A DNA stretch of 64,000 bases, taken from assembly GCF_028288465.1 (NCBI RefSeq), contig NZ_JAQBNR010000011.1, forward strand, positions 124,001 through 188,000, written 5' to 3'. Of the stretch, positions 7,965-17,441 are shown piece after piece (the stretch's first letter is position 1; each line of letters begins with the position of its first letter). A model generated the notes under the pieces. It made no database searches, had not been told where the DNA came from, and worked only from the letters and a program-made list of their open reading frames with translations. The position numbers and the translations under genes were made by a program. The DNA is from Ferruginibacter sp. GTDB taxonomy: Bacteria > Bacteroidota > Bacteroidia > Chitinophagales > Chitinophagaceae.

Positions 7965-8255
7965 TGTATTTTATTTTAAGATTGAGGATGATGTTTACTT
8001 GCTTTGTCACTTACGTGTTTAAAGCAAGTACTACAAAACCCCAGTGCTTTTTTAATTTCGCTTACACATACAGGGGTATTTATAACGGGCAATTGAGAAA
8101 TAAATTGCGGCAATTAATTCCACACAATATCAACATTTGTGGAAATGAGTTGGGGTAAAGTCAGTCAGTTTAGGCCCGCGGTGCTTTGGGGATATTTTTT
8201 TCTGGTACAGCAAAGTACAATTTGCGTTCAATTTTTAACTTGGGGATAACTGCTG

Positions 8256-9542
8256 TTATTTTACTGACTTGTATATCACCCCATCCCTCATTACCCAGCG
8301 TACATCACTCAATGCCTGGATATCTTTTGTGGGATCATTTTTTACTGCAATGATATCCGCCAGGTTACCGGCTTTCAGTTCACCCAGCAATGGTTGATCC
8401 AGCAGGGCGGCAGCGTTGATGGTAGCGGTTTGTATGGCCTGCAGGGGCGTGTAGCCGTATTGCACCAGGAATGAAAAATCTTTTGATTCAGGCATGTTCC
8501 AGTCGTAGCCGCCGATGTCCGTGCCATAGGCAATTTTTACACCCGCCTTCATGGCTTTTTTAAACAAGGCAGGTTCAGATTCAGCAAATAGTTGATTGAT
8601 GGGACTGCCTGCTTTGGCCCTTCCCTCCGCTACAAAATCATTCACATAAATGGTAGGGCACCAGTATACATTTTTTTGCACCATCAGGGCAATGCATTCA
8701 TCATCCATTCCAAAACCATGTTCAATAGAAGATGCGCCGGCATTGATAGCGGCAAGAATACCATCTCTTGTTACGGCATGTGCAGCCAGTTTTCTGCGGC
8801 TGCGAATTGTTTCATCTCCGATGGCCATGATTTCTTCTGATGTAAAATTCGGGCTACTGCGATAACTGCCATCCGCCAATTTATAATAGCCCCTGTCCGC
8901 ATAAATCTTTATCCAGTCTGCACCATGCGCAATCTGCTGCCGCACAGCTCTGCGTGCTTCATCCGCACCGGTAATTTCCTGCAGGCCTTTGGGCATGGTC
9001 AATTCCCAGGCATATTCTTTTTCACTGACCGGGTAATGGCCGGTAGTGTTAATGGCGAGTGTGGAGACAAACATTCTTGGCCCGGGTATTACATTGTTTT
9101 TGATTGATTTTTTAAGATCTACATCGGCATAACCTGCACCTTCTGTCCCCAGGTCACGGATGGTGGTAAAGCCCTGCTGTAAAGCAATATTGCAGCTGCG
9201 TACAGCCCGGATGGTGCGGTAGGGAATGGATTCTTTTAATATCTGCACATCATAATCTTCAGCCGTAATATCGCCCTGCAGCAATACATGGGTATGGCAG
9301 TCTATCAGGCCGGGAAGCACTGTATAAGCTGTTAAGTCAATCACCGTATCAGCTTTTATTTTTGCAAGGGCACCTGGCGGAAGTATACTGCCAATGCTGT
9401 TACCGTTTATAACAATCATTACATTTTTACTCATCTCGCCCGTGCGTACATCCAGCACCTGGCCACACTTAAGCACTGTTACTTTTTGCGACTGCGCGGT
9501 AAAAAATGAAATACAACAAAGAATAGAAAGTAACGATCTCAT
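8256..9542 (-). CDS. secreted amidohydrolase family protein
   Basis: The first ~18 residues form a signal peptide (MRSLLSILCCISFFTAQS), so the enzyme should be periplasmic. The metal-dependent amidohydrolase fold is shown by GLIDCHTHV (His83 and His85), a metal-bridging Lys region ADWIKIYADRG, AHAVTRDGI, IEHGFGM and the catalytic Asp in IAYGTDIGG. At 428 residues it fits the imidazolonepropionase-like/Xaa-Pro dipeptidase group (COG1228 type). Substrates of this group include dipeptides and cyclic amides; none can be chosen here. Confidence 0.88.
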   Translation of the reverse strand: MRSLLSILCCISFFTAQSQKVTVLKCGQVLDVRTGEMSKNVMIVINGNSIGSILPPGALAKIKADTVIDLTAYTVLPGLIDCHTHVLLQGDITAEDYDVQILKESIPYRTIRAVRSCNIALQQGFTTIRDLGTEGAGYADVDLKKSIKNNVIPGPRMFVSTLAINTTGHYPVSEKEYAWELTMPKGLQEITGADEARRAVRQQIAHGADWIKIYADRGYYKLADGSYRSSPNFTSEEIMAIGDETIRSRRKLAAHAVTRDGILAAINAGASSIEHGFGMDDECIALMVQKNVYWCPTIYVNDFVAEGRAKAGSPINQLFAESEPALFKKAMKAGVKIAYGTDIGGYDWNMPESKDFSFLVQYGYTPLQAIQTATINAAALLDQPLLGELKAGNLADIIAVKNDPTKDIQALSDVRWVMRDGVIYKSVK

Positions 9543-9762
9543 AAATTAGTTTTAAGCCTTTAAAGTACAACATTCCTTTTACCGGTGGTAATTGAGGAAA
9601 GATAAAATCGGTTAGAAGGCGAGTTTGCTTCCACAGAATCAATTGTAATACGCCAGGCCTGGCATGTGTTAGCCACTGCAAAATTGTTATTTATAACTTA
9701 ATAAAGCAGGCCATTCAACAGGATGGTATTTTGTATCTTTAATGCTTATTCAACAAGTTTGT

Positions 9763-12171
9763 ATGAAAAAATATTGCATTTCCTTTTTGGCCTTGCTGAT
9801 GGCCATCAACAGCCACGCACAAAAAACAGTAACACTTCCCAACGGCTGGCAATTATCTCCTGCAGGTAAAAGTTTTTCGCTGGGCGATTTGCCGCTGAAC
9901 ATGGCCGTTAGTAAAAGCAAAAAATGGATGGCCGTTACCAACAACGGGCAAAGCACGCAAAGCCTGCAGCTGATTGATATTGCCGCCGAAAAAGTAGTTG
10001 ACAATATTGAGATTGCTAAAAGCTGGCTGGGGCTGCAGTTTACAGCCGATGAAAAATATTTATATGCCGCCGGTGGTAATGATAACTGGATATTAAAATA
10101 TGCAGTAGTAAAAAATAAGCTGGTATTAAAAGACAGCATTTCGCTGGGTGCAAAGTGGCCCAATAAAATTTCCCCGGCGGGTATGGCTATTGATGATGCC
10201 AAACATGTATTGTACGTTGTTACAAAAGACGACAATGCCTTGTACCTCATTAACCTGCTTACTAATAAAGTGATACAGCAGGTAAAACTGGAGGCAGAAG
10301 CTTATACCTGTTTACTATCGCCCGATAAAAAGCAACTCTATATCAGTTGCTGGGGATGTGATAAAGTAGTGGTGTTTGATACAGATAAAAAAACAATCAG
10401 CGGTCAGGTTGCAGTGGGCGATAACCCCAATGATCTTTGCATTACGGCCAATGGCAAATATTTATTTGTTGCCAATGCCAACGATAATTCAGTAAGCTTG
10501 ATAGATGTTAAAAAGGCAGCTGTTCTGGAAACACTGTCAGCCTCTTTATTTGCCGATGCTCCTCCCGGAAGCACTACCAACGCACTGGCTTTGAGCCCTG
10601 ATGAAAAGACCTTGTATATCGCTAATGCAGATAATAATTGCCTGGCTGTTTTTGATATCAGCACGCCGGGCTCCAGCCACTCAAAAGGATTTATTCCCGT
10701 GGGTTGGTACCCCACTTGTGTAAAGGCAATTGGTAATAAAATATGGGTCACCAACGGAAAGGGATTTTCTTCTTTTGCCAACCCCGCTGGTCCCAACCCA
10801 ATTAAAAAACACAAAGTGGTTTTCCAGGGCGATGATAAATCGAATCCGATCAAAGAACAATATATTGGCGGATTATTTATCGGTACCATGAGTGTTATTG
10901 ATATTCCGACACCGGAACAACTGGGAGAGTATGCAAAGCAGGTGTATAAAAATTCGCCGTACACAAAAGAGCGGGAAACAATCAGCCAGGGCGAATCAGG
11001 TAATCCCATTCCGCAAAAAATTGGCGATCCTTCCCCGATAAAACATGTCTTCTATATCGTTAAAGAAAACCGTACTTACGACCAGGTGTTGGGAGATATA
11101 AAGGAAGGCAACGGCGATACCAGCCTGGTATTGTTTGGCGAAAAAGTTACGCCCAACCAGCACAAACTGGTAAAGGATTTTGTTTTGCTGGATAATTTTT
11201 ATGTGGATGGAGAGGTAAGTGCCGACGGGCATAACTGGAGCCTGGGTGCGTACGCAACGGACTACCTGGAAAAAAACTGGGTAACAAGTTATGGCGGTCG
11301 CGGTGGCGAATATGATGCAGAAGGGACACGGAAAGTTGCCAACAATAAAGGCGATTTTATCTGGGGCGCCTGTAAAAAAGCCGGCATCAGTTACCGTACT
11401 TACGGCGAGTTTGCAGATGATTATAAAGCCAATATTCCTGTATTGGAAAACCATTTTTGTCCTTACTACACCAGCTGGGACCAGCATGTGAGAGATACAA
11501 CAAGAGTAGGCCAGTGGAAACGTGATTTTGATTCACTCGTTGCTATTAACGCATTGCCGCAATTAAATACTTTCCGTTTAATCAACGATCACACAGAAGG
11601 TATGAGCAAAGGCAGGCCTACACCGTTTGCGCATGTGGCAGACAATGACCTGGCAGTGGGCATGTTTATAGATTACCTGAGCAAAAGCCCGGTATGGAAA
11701 GAGAGTGTGGTTTTTGTGTTGGAAGATGATGCACAGAATGGTCCTGATCACGTAGATGCACACCGTAGCCCGGTGTATGTTGCAGGCCCTTATGTAAAAA
11801 GAAACTTTGCAGATCACACACCCTATACAACAAGTGGCGTACTGCGTACCATTGAATTAATTTTAGGCATTCCGCCCATGAGCCAGTATGATGCAGCTGC
11901 AACCCCGCTCTGGCGAAGCTTTACAGCCGTTCCGGATTTTACACCTTATAATACACTTCCTGCGCAGGTAGACATCACAGAAAAAAATCTGGTGTGGAAT
12001 CAGCTCTCTAAAAAGTCAGCTACTTTTGATTTTAGCAAAGAAGACAGGATACCCGATATGGAATTCAGTGAAGTAATTTGGAAAGGCGTTAAAGGAATAC
12101 ATTCAAAAATGCCGGCTCCAAAACGGGCCGCCTTTTTAACAGTAAACCCGAAAGAAAAGGAAGACGACTGA
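9763..12171 (+). CDS. YncE-like beta-propeller fused to phosphoesterase domain
   Basis: I take the ATG at 9763 because it gives a clean signal peptide, MKKYCISFLALLMAINSHAQ. Residues ~30-380 carry YVTN-type beta-propeller repeats (for example GDNPNDLCITANGKYLFVAN and NALALSPDEKTLYIAN). Residues ~425-700 are an alkaline-phosphatase-superfamily phosphoesterase domain with KHVFYIVKENRTYDQVLGD, VDGEVSADGHNW and VFVLEDDAQNGPDHVDAHRS. The protein should be periplasmic or surface-exposed. The family is common in soil Bacteroidota and has no established substrate. It is divergent from the amidohydrolase gene. Confidence 0.88.
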   Translation: MKKYCISFLALLMAINSHAQKTVTLPNGWQLSPAGKSFSLGDLPLNMAVSKSKKWMAVTNNGQSTQSLQLIDIAAEKVVDNIEIAKSWLGLQFTADEKYLYAAGGNDNWILKYAVVKNKLVLKDSISLGAKWPNKISPAGMAIDDAKHVLYVVTKDDNALYLINLLTNKVIQQVKLEAEAYTCLLSPDKKQLYISCWGCDKVVVFDTDKKTISGQVAVGDNPNDLCITANGKYLFVANANDNSVSLIDVKKAAVLETLSASLFADAPPGSTTNALALSPDEKTLYIANADNNCLAVFDISTPGSSHSKGFIPVGWYPTCVKAIGNKIWVTNGKGFSSFANPAGPNPIKKHKVVFQGDDKSNPIKEQYIGGLFIGTMSVIDIPTPEQLGEYAKQVYKNSPYTKERETISQGESGNPIPQKIGDPSPIKHVFYIVKENRTYDQVLGDIKEGNGDTSLVLFGEKVTPNQHKLVKDFVLLDNFYVDGEVSADGHNWSLGAYATDYLEKNWVTSYGGRGGEYDAEGTRKVANNKGDFIWGACKKAGISYRTYGEFADDYKANIPVLENHFCPYYTSWDQHVRDTTRVGQWKRDFDSLVAINALPQLNTFRLINDHTEGMSKGRPTPFAHVADNDLAVGMFIDYLSKSPVWKESVVFVLEDDAQNGPDHVDAHRSPVYVAGPYVKRNFADHTPYTTSGVLRTIELILGIPPMSQYDAAATPLWRSFTAVPDFTPYNTLPAQVDITEKNLVWNQLSKKSATFDFSKEDRIPDMEFSEVIWKGVKGIHSKMPAPKRAAFLTVNPKEKEDD

Positions 12172-12336
12172 CCTGGTAAGTAATACATAATTGTCGCCTT
12201 AATTACCATATTTCTTCCTGCACGTTTTCCAATATCCCTCAATTTAGGAGGATACAATTTAACAGGATGCACAATTAATCATTTTGTTTTTGACACAAGC
12301 TGCAAACGCTTGCTGTTTCAATTTTTTCATATCAAA

Positions 12337-12366
12337 TTTCCAGCTTCTGCAAATGACGTAATTTTG
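12337..12366 (+). promoter_or_regulatory. Bacteroidota-type promoter of the GH63-like gene
   Basis: TTTC (12337-12340), 18 nt, then TAATTTTG (12359-12366), a perfect TAnnTTTG -7 element. The predicted start of transcription is about 60 nt before the ATG at 12436. Confidence 0.5.
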
Positions 12367-12435
12367 CCGCATGTTTTACGCAGCAGCTGCCCTGCCGGTT
12401 CAATAACGGGCGGGGAGTCTGCATAACTTAACCAC

Positions 12436-15114
12436 ATGTCAGCAGAACATCAACGTTTAGCAATTAATTATAAAAAACCTATTCCCCTTGAACAGTGGGG
12501 TCCATACCTCAGCGAACGGCAATGGGGTACGGTACGGGAAGATTATGGCTACCATGGTGATGCATGGGGCTACCTGCCTTTTGATCAGTCGCATTACAGA
12601 ACCTATCGCTGGGGCGAAGATGGTATCGCCGGTATTTCTGATTATTTTCAGAATTTATGTTTTTCCGTAGCACTATGGAATGGTAAAGATAAGATACTCA
12701 AGGAGCGGTTATTTGGTCTCGGTAATTACGAAGGCAATCACGGGGAAGATGTAAAGGAATTGTATTATTACCAGGACAATATTCCGACGCATTATTACAT
12801 GGAATATCTGTACAAATACCCGCAGAAAGAGTTTCCGTACGAAGACCTGAAAGCCACCAACCGCAGCCGTTCCATGCTCGACCCTGAGTATGAAATATTG
12901 GATACCGGCGTGTTTGACAACGATGAATATTTTGATGTAAATATTACTTACGCAAAACAAAATTCGCAGGACATTTTTATCAAGATTGATGTTACTAATC
13001 GCTACGATAAACCGGCAGCCATCACTGTATTGCCCACACTGTGGTTTTACAACCGCTGGGTCTATACACCTGATGAGCAAAAGCCAACACTGACCCTGCT
13101 TAATAAGACAACAGTAAAAGCCTATCACCGCCGTATGGGCCATTATTATTTTTATTTTCAGCAGCCTGAGGATGCGTTGTTTACAGAAAATGAAACCAAT
13201 CTTGCCAAAGCAACAGGGGCTGCCAATGCAACTCCTTTTGTGAAGGATGCTTTTCATGATGCCATTATTGATGGCGCCATTCGTAAAAAGTTGCGCAATA
13301 AAAAAGAAGGCACCAAGTTTTCACCGGTGTATGAACTAAAATTAAAGGGAGGCGAAACCAAAACCATTTATTGTCGCCTTACCAACAAGGTAGAGGATAA
13401 ACCTTTTAACAACGGGTTTGAAAATATATTCGCTGTGCGCAAAAAGGAGGCGGACGATTTTTACACAACCATCCTGCCTGGTAATATACCTGATGACCTG
13501 AAAAATATACAACGTAAGGCATTGGCGGGCATGTTATGGAGCAAGCAATATTATCACTATGATGTGGAGCGATGGCTTACTACAAGTGATGGCATTACGC
13601 CGGTAAATGATGGCAAAAAAACGGGCCGCAACAATGACTGGACGCATTTAAAAAACCAGGACATTATCGCCATGCCCGACAAATGGGAGTACCCATGGTA
13701 TGCCGCCTGGGACCTGGCTTTCCATTGTATTTCGCTGGTGATGGTGGACCCTGTATTTGCCAAGAACCAGTTGCTGCTGATGATGCGGGAATGGTACATG
13801 AAACCCGATGGGCAACTACCTGCCTATGAATGGAATTTTAGTGACGTAAATCCGCCGGTACAGGCATGGGCTGCGCTGGAAGTGTACCGCATCGAAAAAG
13901 AAACCAGCGGCACAGGCGACGTTGTTTTTCTGAAAAAAATATTTCAAAAGTTGCTTATCAATTTTACCTGGTGGATTAACCGGAAAGACCGTAAAGGCAA
14001 TAATATTTTTGAAGGCGGATTTTTAGGCCTGGATAATATTGGTGTATTTAACCGCAGCCATAACCTGAGCGATGCAATGCAACTCGAACAGGCCGATGGC
14101 ACCAGCTGGATGGGCATGTACGCATTGAACATGATGGACATGGCGCTGGAGATTGCCAAACATGATGGCGCTTTCGAAGATATGGCAACCAAGTTTTTTG
14201 AACATTTTGTATTGATCTCTGAGGCCCTCAATAGTCACAGCCTGTGGAATGAAGAAGATAAGTTTTATTATGACTCATTGCGCATTGGTGATGATGCGCC
14301 GATGCCGTTGCGGATACAAAGTATTGTTGGCTTAACAAGTTTATTTGCTGTAAGCATTATGGACAGGGAAGTATTCGAACGCCTGCCTGATTTTAAAAAG
14401 CGGGTGGACTGGTTTGAAAATTATCGTGAGAAAAACAACCTGTTCTGGCCCAACGAAGAACATGGTGATGGTGAAGAAATATTGATTTCACTGGTAAAGA
14501 AAGACCGGTTGATTCACCTGCTGCACCGTATGCTGAATGAAGATGAATTTTTATCTCCCGGCGGTATACGTGCCTTGTCGAAGTATCATGCGGCCAATCC
14601 ATACTCTGTAACGATCGATGGCATTAAATATGAAATTCAATACGATCCGGGTGATTCGACCAGTAATCTTTTTGGCGGCAACAGTAATTGGCGTGGCCCG
14701 GTTTGGGTGCCTATCAATTATCTTATCATCCGGTCTGTAAAAAAGTATGGTGAATTTTATGGAGATCATTTAAAAGTAGAATGCCCCGTAGGATCGGGAA
14801 AATTTTTGAACCTGGTAGAGGTATCCAAAGTATTAACTGATAGAATTGTAAGTCTGCTGGCCCTGAATGAAGCAGGTGAGCGCAGGTTGTATGGCGATGA
14901 TAACTGGTTTTATAAAAAGCCGGGCAACGAAAAGCTGGTTTTGTTTTATGAATACTTTCACGGCGATAGCGGCAGGGGGTTAGGGGCCAGTCACCAAACA
15001 GGCTGGACCTCGCTGGTAGCAGATTTAATTGGTGGATGTGAGGTGAAGAAAGAGGAATGGAAAGAGGGCACCGGGCATGAAATTTTTATTGATGATGATG
15101 AAGATGACGGATAG
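12436..15114 (+). CDS. GH63-type glucosidase (MGH1-like)
   Basis: The 892-residue cytoplasmic protein opens with KPIPLEQWGPYLSERQWGTV, then WGYLPFDQSHYRTYRWGEDG and LKERLFGLGNYEGNHGEDVK, the signature start of bacterial GH63/MGH1-like glycosidases. An (alpha/alpha)6 barrel follows, with WEYPWYAAWDLAFHC, QADGTSWMGMYALNMM and WRGPVWVPINYLI. Members remove glucose or related residues from alpha-glucans or mannosylglycerate-type compounds. There is no signal peptide, so its substrate is intracellular. map follows after 39 nt. Confidence 0.9.
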   Translation: MSAEHQRLAINYKKPIPLEQWGPYLSERQWGTVREDYGYHGDAWGYLPFDQSHYRTYRWGEDGIAGISDYFQNLCFSVALWNGKDKILKERLFGLGNYEGNHGEDVKELYYYQDNIPTHYYMEYLYKYPQKEFPYEDLKATNRSRSMLDPEYEILDTGVFDNDEYFDVNITYAKQNSQDIFIKIDVTNRYDKPAAITVLPTLWFYNRWVYTPDEQKPTLTLLNKTTVKAYHRRMGHYYFYFQQPEDALFTENETNLAKATGAANATPFVKDAFHDAIIDGAIRKKLRNKKEGTKFSPVYELKLKGGETKTIYCRLTNKVEDKPFNNGFENIFAVRKKEADDFYTTILPGNIPDDLKNIQRKALAGMLWSKQYYHYDVERWLTTSDGITPVNDGKKTGRNNDWTHLKNQDIIAMPDKWEYPWYAAWDLAFHCISLVMVDPVFAKNQLLLMMREWYMKPDGQLPAYEWNFSDVNPPVQAWAALEVYRIEKETSGTGDVVFLKKIFQKLLINFTWWINRKDRKGNNIFEGGFLGLDNIGVFNRSHNLSDAMQLEQADGTSWMGMYALNMMDMALEIAKHDGAFEDMATKFFEHFVLISEALNSHSLWNEEDKFYYDSLRIGDDAPMPLRIQSIVGLTSLFAVSIMDREVFERLPDFKKRVDWFENYREKNNLFWPNEEHGDGEEILISLVKKDRLIHLLHRMLNEDEFLSPGGIRALSKYHAANPYSVTIDGIKYEIQYDPGDSTSNLFGGNSNWRGPVWVPINYLIIRSVKKYGEFYGDHLKVECPVGSGKFLNLVEVSKVLTDRIVSLLALNEAGERRLYGDDNWFYKKPGNEKLVLFYEYFHGDSGRGLGASHQTGWTSLVADLIGGCEVKKEEWKEGTGHEIFIDDDEDDG

Positions 15115-15153
15115 TAAAAGAAATTGCAGGTATTATTTTAAACAATCAATAGT

Positions 15154-15918
15154 ATGTCTATAACAAAAGAATCCGAATTGGCAGGGATGCAAAAAGTAAG
15201 TGAAGCAGTGGCGATCACGCTTAGAGAAATGCGCAGGCATTGTATACCCGGCATGACCGCTAAGCAACTGGATGAGTTTGGTGGACAAATTCTAAATGAG
15301 CTGGGAGCGAAGTCCGCACCGTGTTTAACGTATGGCTTTCCCGGATGGACCTGTATCAGCGTTAACAACGAAGTAGCACACGGCATTCCGTCAGAAGCAA
15401 AAATATTAAACGAAGGCGACCTGATCAACATTGATGTATCTGCAGAGTTGGATGGCTTCTGGAGCGATAATGGGGGATCATTTATTCTTGGTAAAGATTT
15501 AAATCAGCACCAGCATTTGGTGGATACATCCAAACGTATTTTGCAAAAAGCTATCAGTAATATAAAAGGTGGTGTGCGGATTGCGGACATCGGTCAATTG
15601 ATAGAAACAGAAGCAAAAAAATCCGGTTATAAAGTAATTAAAAATTTAACGGGCCATGGTGTGGGAAGAAGCCTGCACGAAGAGCCACATGAAATTGCCA
15701 ACTACCGCGACCGGCTTAATTTTACACGGTTTAAAAAGAATTCGGTTGTTGCCGTAGAAACTTTTATCTCCACCAGCTCAACCATTGCCAATACACAGGC
15801 TGATGGCTGGACGCTGATGGGAGATAAGGGCGGATATGTAGCACAACATGAACATACGATTATTGTAACCGATAGAATGCCGGTTATTTTAACTGCGTTG
15901 AATGAAATATGGAACTAG
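15154..15918 (+). CDS. map: type I methionine aminopeptidase
   Basis: This 254-residue enzyme removes the initiator Met from nascent proteins. The five metal ligands of the family are present: Asp in INIDVSAEL, Asp in FWSDNGGSF, His in GHGVGRSLHEEPHEI, Glu in VVAVETFIS and Glu in AQHEHTIIV. The substrate His is in EVAHGIPSE. Bacteroidota often carry a second map in the ribosomal operon, so this may be an accessory copy. It is probably co-transcribed with the upstream glycosidase and ends at a convergent hairpin. Confidence 0.93.
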   Translation: MSITKESELAGMQKVSEAVAITLREMRRHCIPGMTAKQLDEFGGQILNELGAKSAPCLTYGFPGWTCISVNNEVAHGIPSEAKILNEGDLINIDVSAELDGFWSDNGGSFILGKDLNQHQHLVDTSKRILQKAISNIKGGVRIADIGQLIETEAKKSGYKVIKNLTGHGVGRSLHEEPHEIANYRDRLNFTRFKKNSVVAVETFISTSSTIANTQADGWTLMGDKGGYVAQHEHTIIVTDRMPVILTALNEIWN

Positions 15919-15932
15919 CCAGTTTTTTATAA

Positions 15933-15964
15933 GAGTTTACGCCTTTTTCAAAAGGTATAAACTC
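15933..15964. terminator. convergent hairpin between map and the OYE gene
   Basis: GAGTTTA (15933-15939) and CCTTTT pair with AAAAGG and TAAACTC (15958-15964). It lies between converging genes and could serve both, although no clear T-run follows. Confidence 0.4.
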
Positions 15965-15971
15965 CATTGTA

Positions 15972-17039
15972 TCAATAACGTTTAGCCCTGTCATACTGTA
16001 CCGGCCATGCAATGTCTTCGCCCAGTTCTTTTGCCGCATGTAAAGGAAAATACGGATCCCGTAAAAACTGGCGGGCAAGGATAATCAAATCAGCCTGGCC
16101 GTTTGCCAATATATTTTCTGCTTCGGTTGCGGTAGTAATTAAACCAACGGCACCGGTTAATAAGGGAGTTTCTTTTTTTATTTTTTCTGCAAACGGTACC
16201 TGGTACATAGGTACCAAAGGAATTTTTTGTTCCGGTGAATTTCCTCCGGATGAACAATCAATCAGATCAACGCCCACCTCTTTTAATTTATTTGATAGTA
16301 GTACCGAATCTTCTTCCGTCCATCCACCGGTTACCCAGTCCGTTGCGGAGATGCGAACAAACAGTGGCAATTTTTCTCCCATTATTTTACGGGTGTCTGA
16401 GGCAATTTCGAGCAACAGCCTTGTCCTGTTTTCAAAACTGCCGCCATATTCATCTATGCGTTTATTGCTGAGTGGTGATAAAAATTCATTGAACAAATAC
16501 CCATGGGCGGCGTGCAATTCAATTACTTTGAAACCTGCTTTCAGCGCACGTTGGGTGGCAGCAGCAAAATCATTTTTTAGTTTGGCGATGTCTTCACCCG
16601 TCATTGCTTTTGGCAGCGGTTCACCGTTGGTATGTGCAATAGCGCTGGGAGCTATGGTCTGCCAGGCTCCTTCTTCAGCAGTTAACGGTTTGTTGCCTTT
16701 CCACGGTACATGGTGACTTGCTTTCCGGCCTGCGTGCGCCAGTTGTATACCAGGTACAGAACCCTGAGACTCAATAAAACTGGTGATACGTTTTAAGAAA
16801 TCAACCTGTTCATCTTTCCAGATACCCAAATCACCAGGCGAAATTCTTCCTTCAGGAGAAACGGCTGTTGCTTCCATAATTATAAGCCCGGCACCGCCTA
16901 CTGCACGACTGCCCAGGTGTACGAGATGCCAGTCGTTGGCAAAACCATCGGTGGCTGAATATTCGCACATTGGTGAAACGGCGATCCTGTTTTTAAACTG
17001 AATATCCCTTATTGTAAGCGGTTGAAAAAGTAATGACAT
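15972..17039 (-). CDS. namA: old yellow enzyme family NADPH dehydrogenase (YqjM-like)
   Basis: The 355-residue FMN TIM-barrel protein has the YqjM/NamA subgroup features: FKNRIAVSPMCEYSA with the flavin-tuning Cys and Tyr, GIQLAHAGRKAS, the substrate-binding pair in IELHAAHGYL, and RIDEYGGSFENR. These enzymes reduce activated C=C bonds of enones and nitro-compounds with NADPH. There is no signal peptide. The gene is monocistronic and diverges from the sulfatase operon across about 690 nt. Confidence 0.9.
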   Translation of the reverse strand: MSLLFQPLTIRDIQFKNRIAVSPMCEYSATDGFANDWHLVHLGSRAVGGAGLIIMEATAVSPEGRISPGDLGIWKDEQVDFLKRITSFIESQGSVPGIQLAHAGRKASHHVPWKGNKPLTAEEGAWQTIAPSAIAHTNGEPLPKAMTGEDIAKLKNDFAAATQRALKAGFKVIELHAAHGYLFNEFLSPLSNKRIDEYGGSFENRTRLLLEIASDTRKIMGEKLPLFVRISATDWVTGGWTEEDSVLLSNKLKEVGVDLIDCSSGGNSPEQKIPLVPMYQVPFAEKIKKETPLLTGAVGLITTATEAENILANGQADLIILARQFLRDPYFPLHAAKELGEDIAWPVQYDRAKRY

Positions 17040-17187
17040 GTTTTTATTTTTTGCAAATGTCTGATGATTTGTTGATTAAAAATTGGTTTGTTTTAGCTTT
17101 GGCTAACAACGTGCCAGTTAATTTATTTTGGTTATTGTATTCGCTTCAATTATCTGTAAAACTTTTTTCAGGGTTTTTTAATTTTTT

Positions 17188-17219
17188 TTTGGTCATAATT
17201 AAAAATCGTCGTTTATTTG
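17188..17219 (+). promoter_or_regulatory. promoter of the sulfatase operon leader
   Basis: TTTG (17188-17191), 20 nt, then TTTATTTG (17212-17219), one mismatch from TAnnTTTG. The last G is also the first base of the inverted repeat at 17219-17237, the same register as in the two other sulfur promoters of the window. Confidence 0.6.
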
Positions 17220-17237
17220 TCTATCAAAATAGTAGAC
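17219..17237 (+). promoter_or_regulatory. 19-bp operator-like inverted repeat (sulfatase operon)
   Basis: GTCTATCAAAATAGTAGAC, with five perfect outer pairs and one inner pair. It matches the repeats at 34780-34798 and 37515-37533 in length, outer bases and position against the promoter -7 element. A bound dimer would cover the predicted transcription start. Confidence 0.7.
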
Positions 17238-17318
17238 TAATAGTTTACCGAGAAAAACATTTCAAATTTAAGGCAGCTTTTAACCACCATCAGCTGCCGC
17301 AGTTTTAAAAAAACTAAC

Positions 17319-17411
17319 ATGAATCTTTCCAACAAAAGTATGCGCTCAGCCGCATCGGTGGTAGTACGTTATTTTCAATCCTGCAGCAAAGTCTGTTGTT
17401 GCTGCTGTTGA
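17319..17411 (+). CDS. polycysteine leader peptide of the sulfatase operon
   Basis: An ATG at 17319 opens a 30-codon ORF whose last ten residues are SCSKVCCCCC, with five consecutive Cys codons (TGT TGT TGC TGC TGT) directly before TGA. It begins 82 nt after the operator and 320 nt before the SusC start. The Cys codons lie in the 3' arm of a 7-bp hairpin (GCAGCAA 17383-17389 with TTGCTGC 17399-17405). Short polycysteine ORFs act as cysteine-responsive attenuators in mycobacteria. Here a ribosome stalled by scarce Cys-tRNA could switch on sulfatase genes; that role is inference. Another hairpin, GGCAGCT/AGCTGCC (17272-17298), precedes the ATG. Confidence 0.65.
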   Translation: MNLSNKSMRSAASVVVRYFQSCSKVCCCCC

Positions 17412-17441
17412 TCTTTCAGCCTTGCAATCTTTCATTTTTAA

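Noticed and set aside
16012-16716. Long plus-strand ORF (234 codons) inside the OYE gene
   Set aside because: It is the complement of a clearly coding gene; Ser-rich shadow composition.
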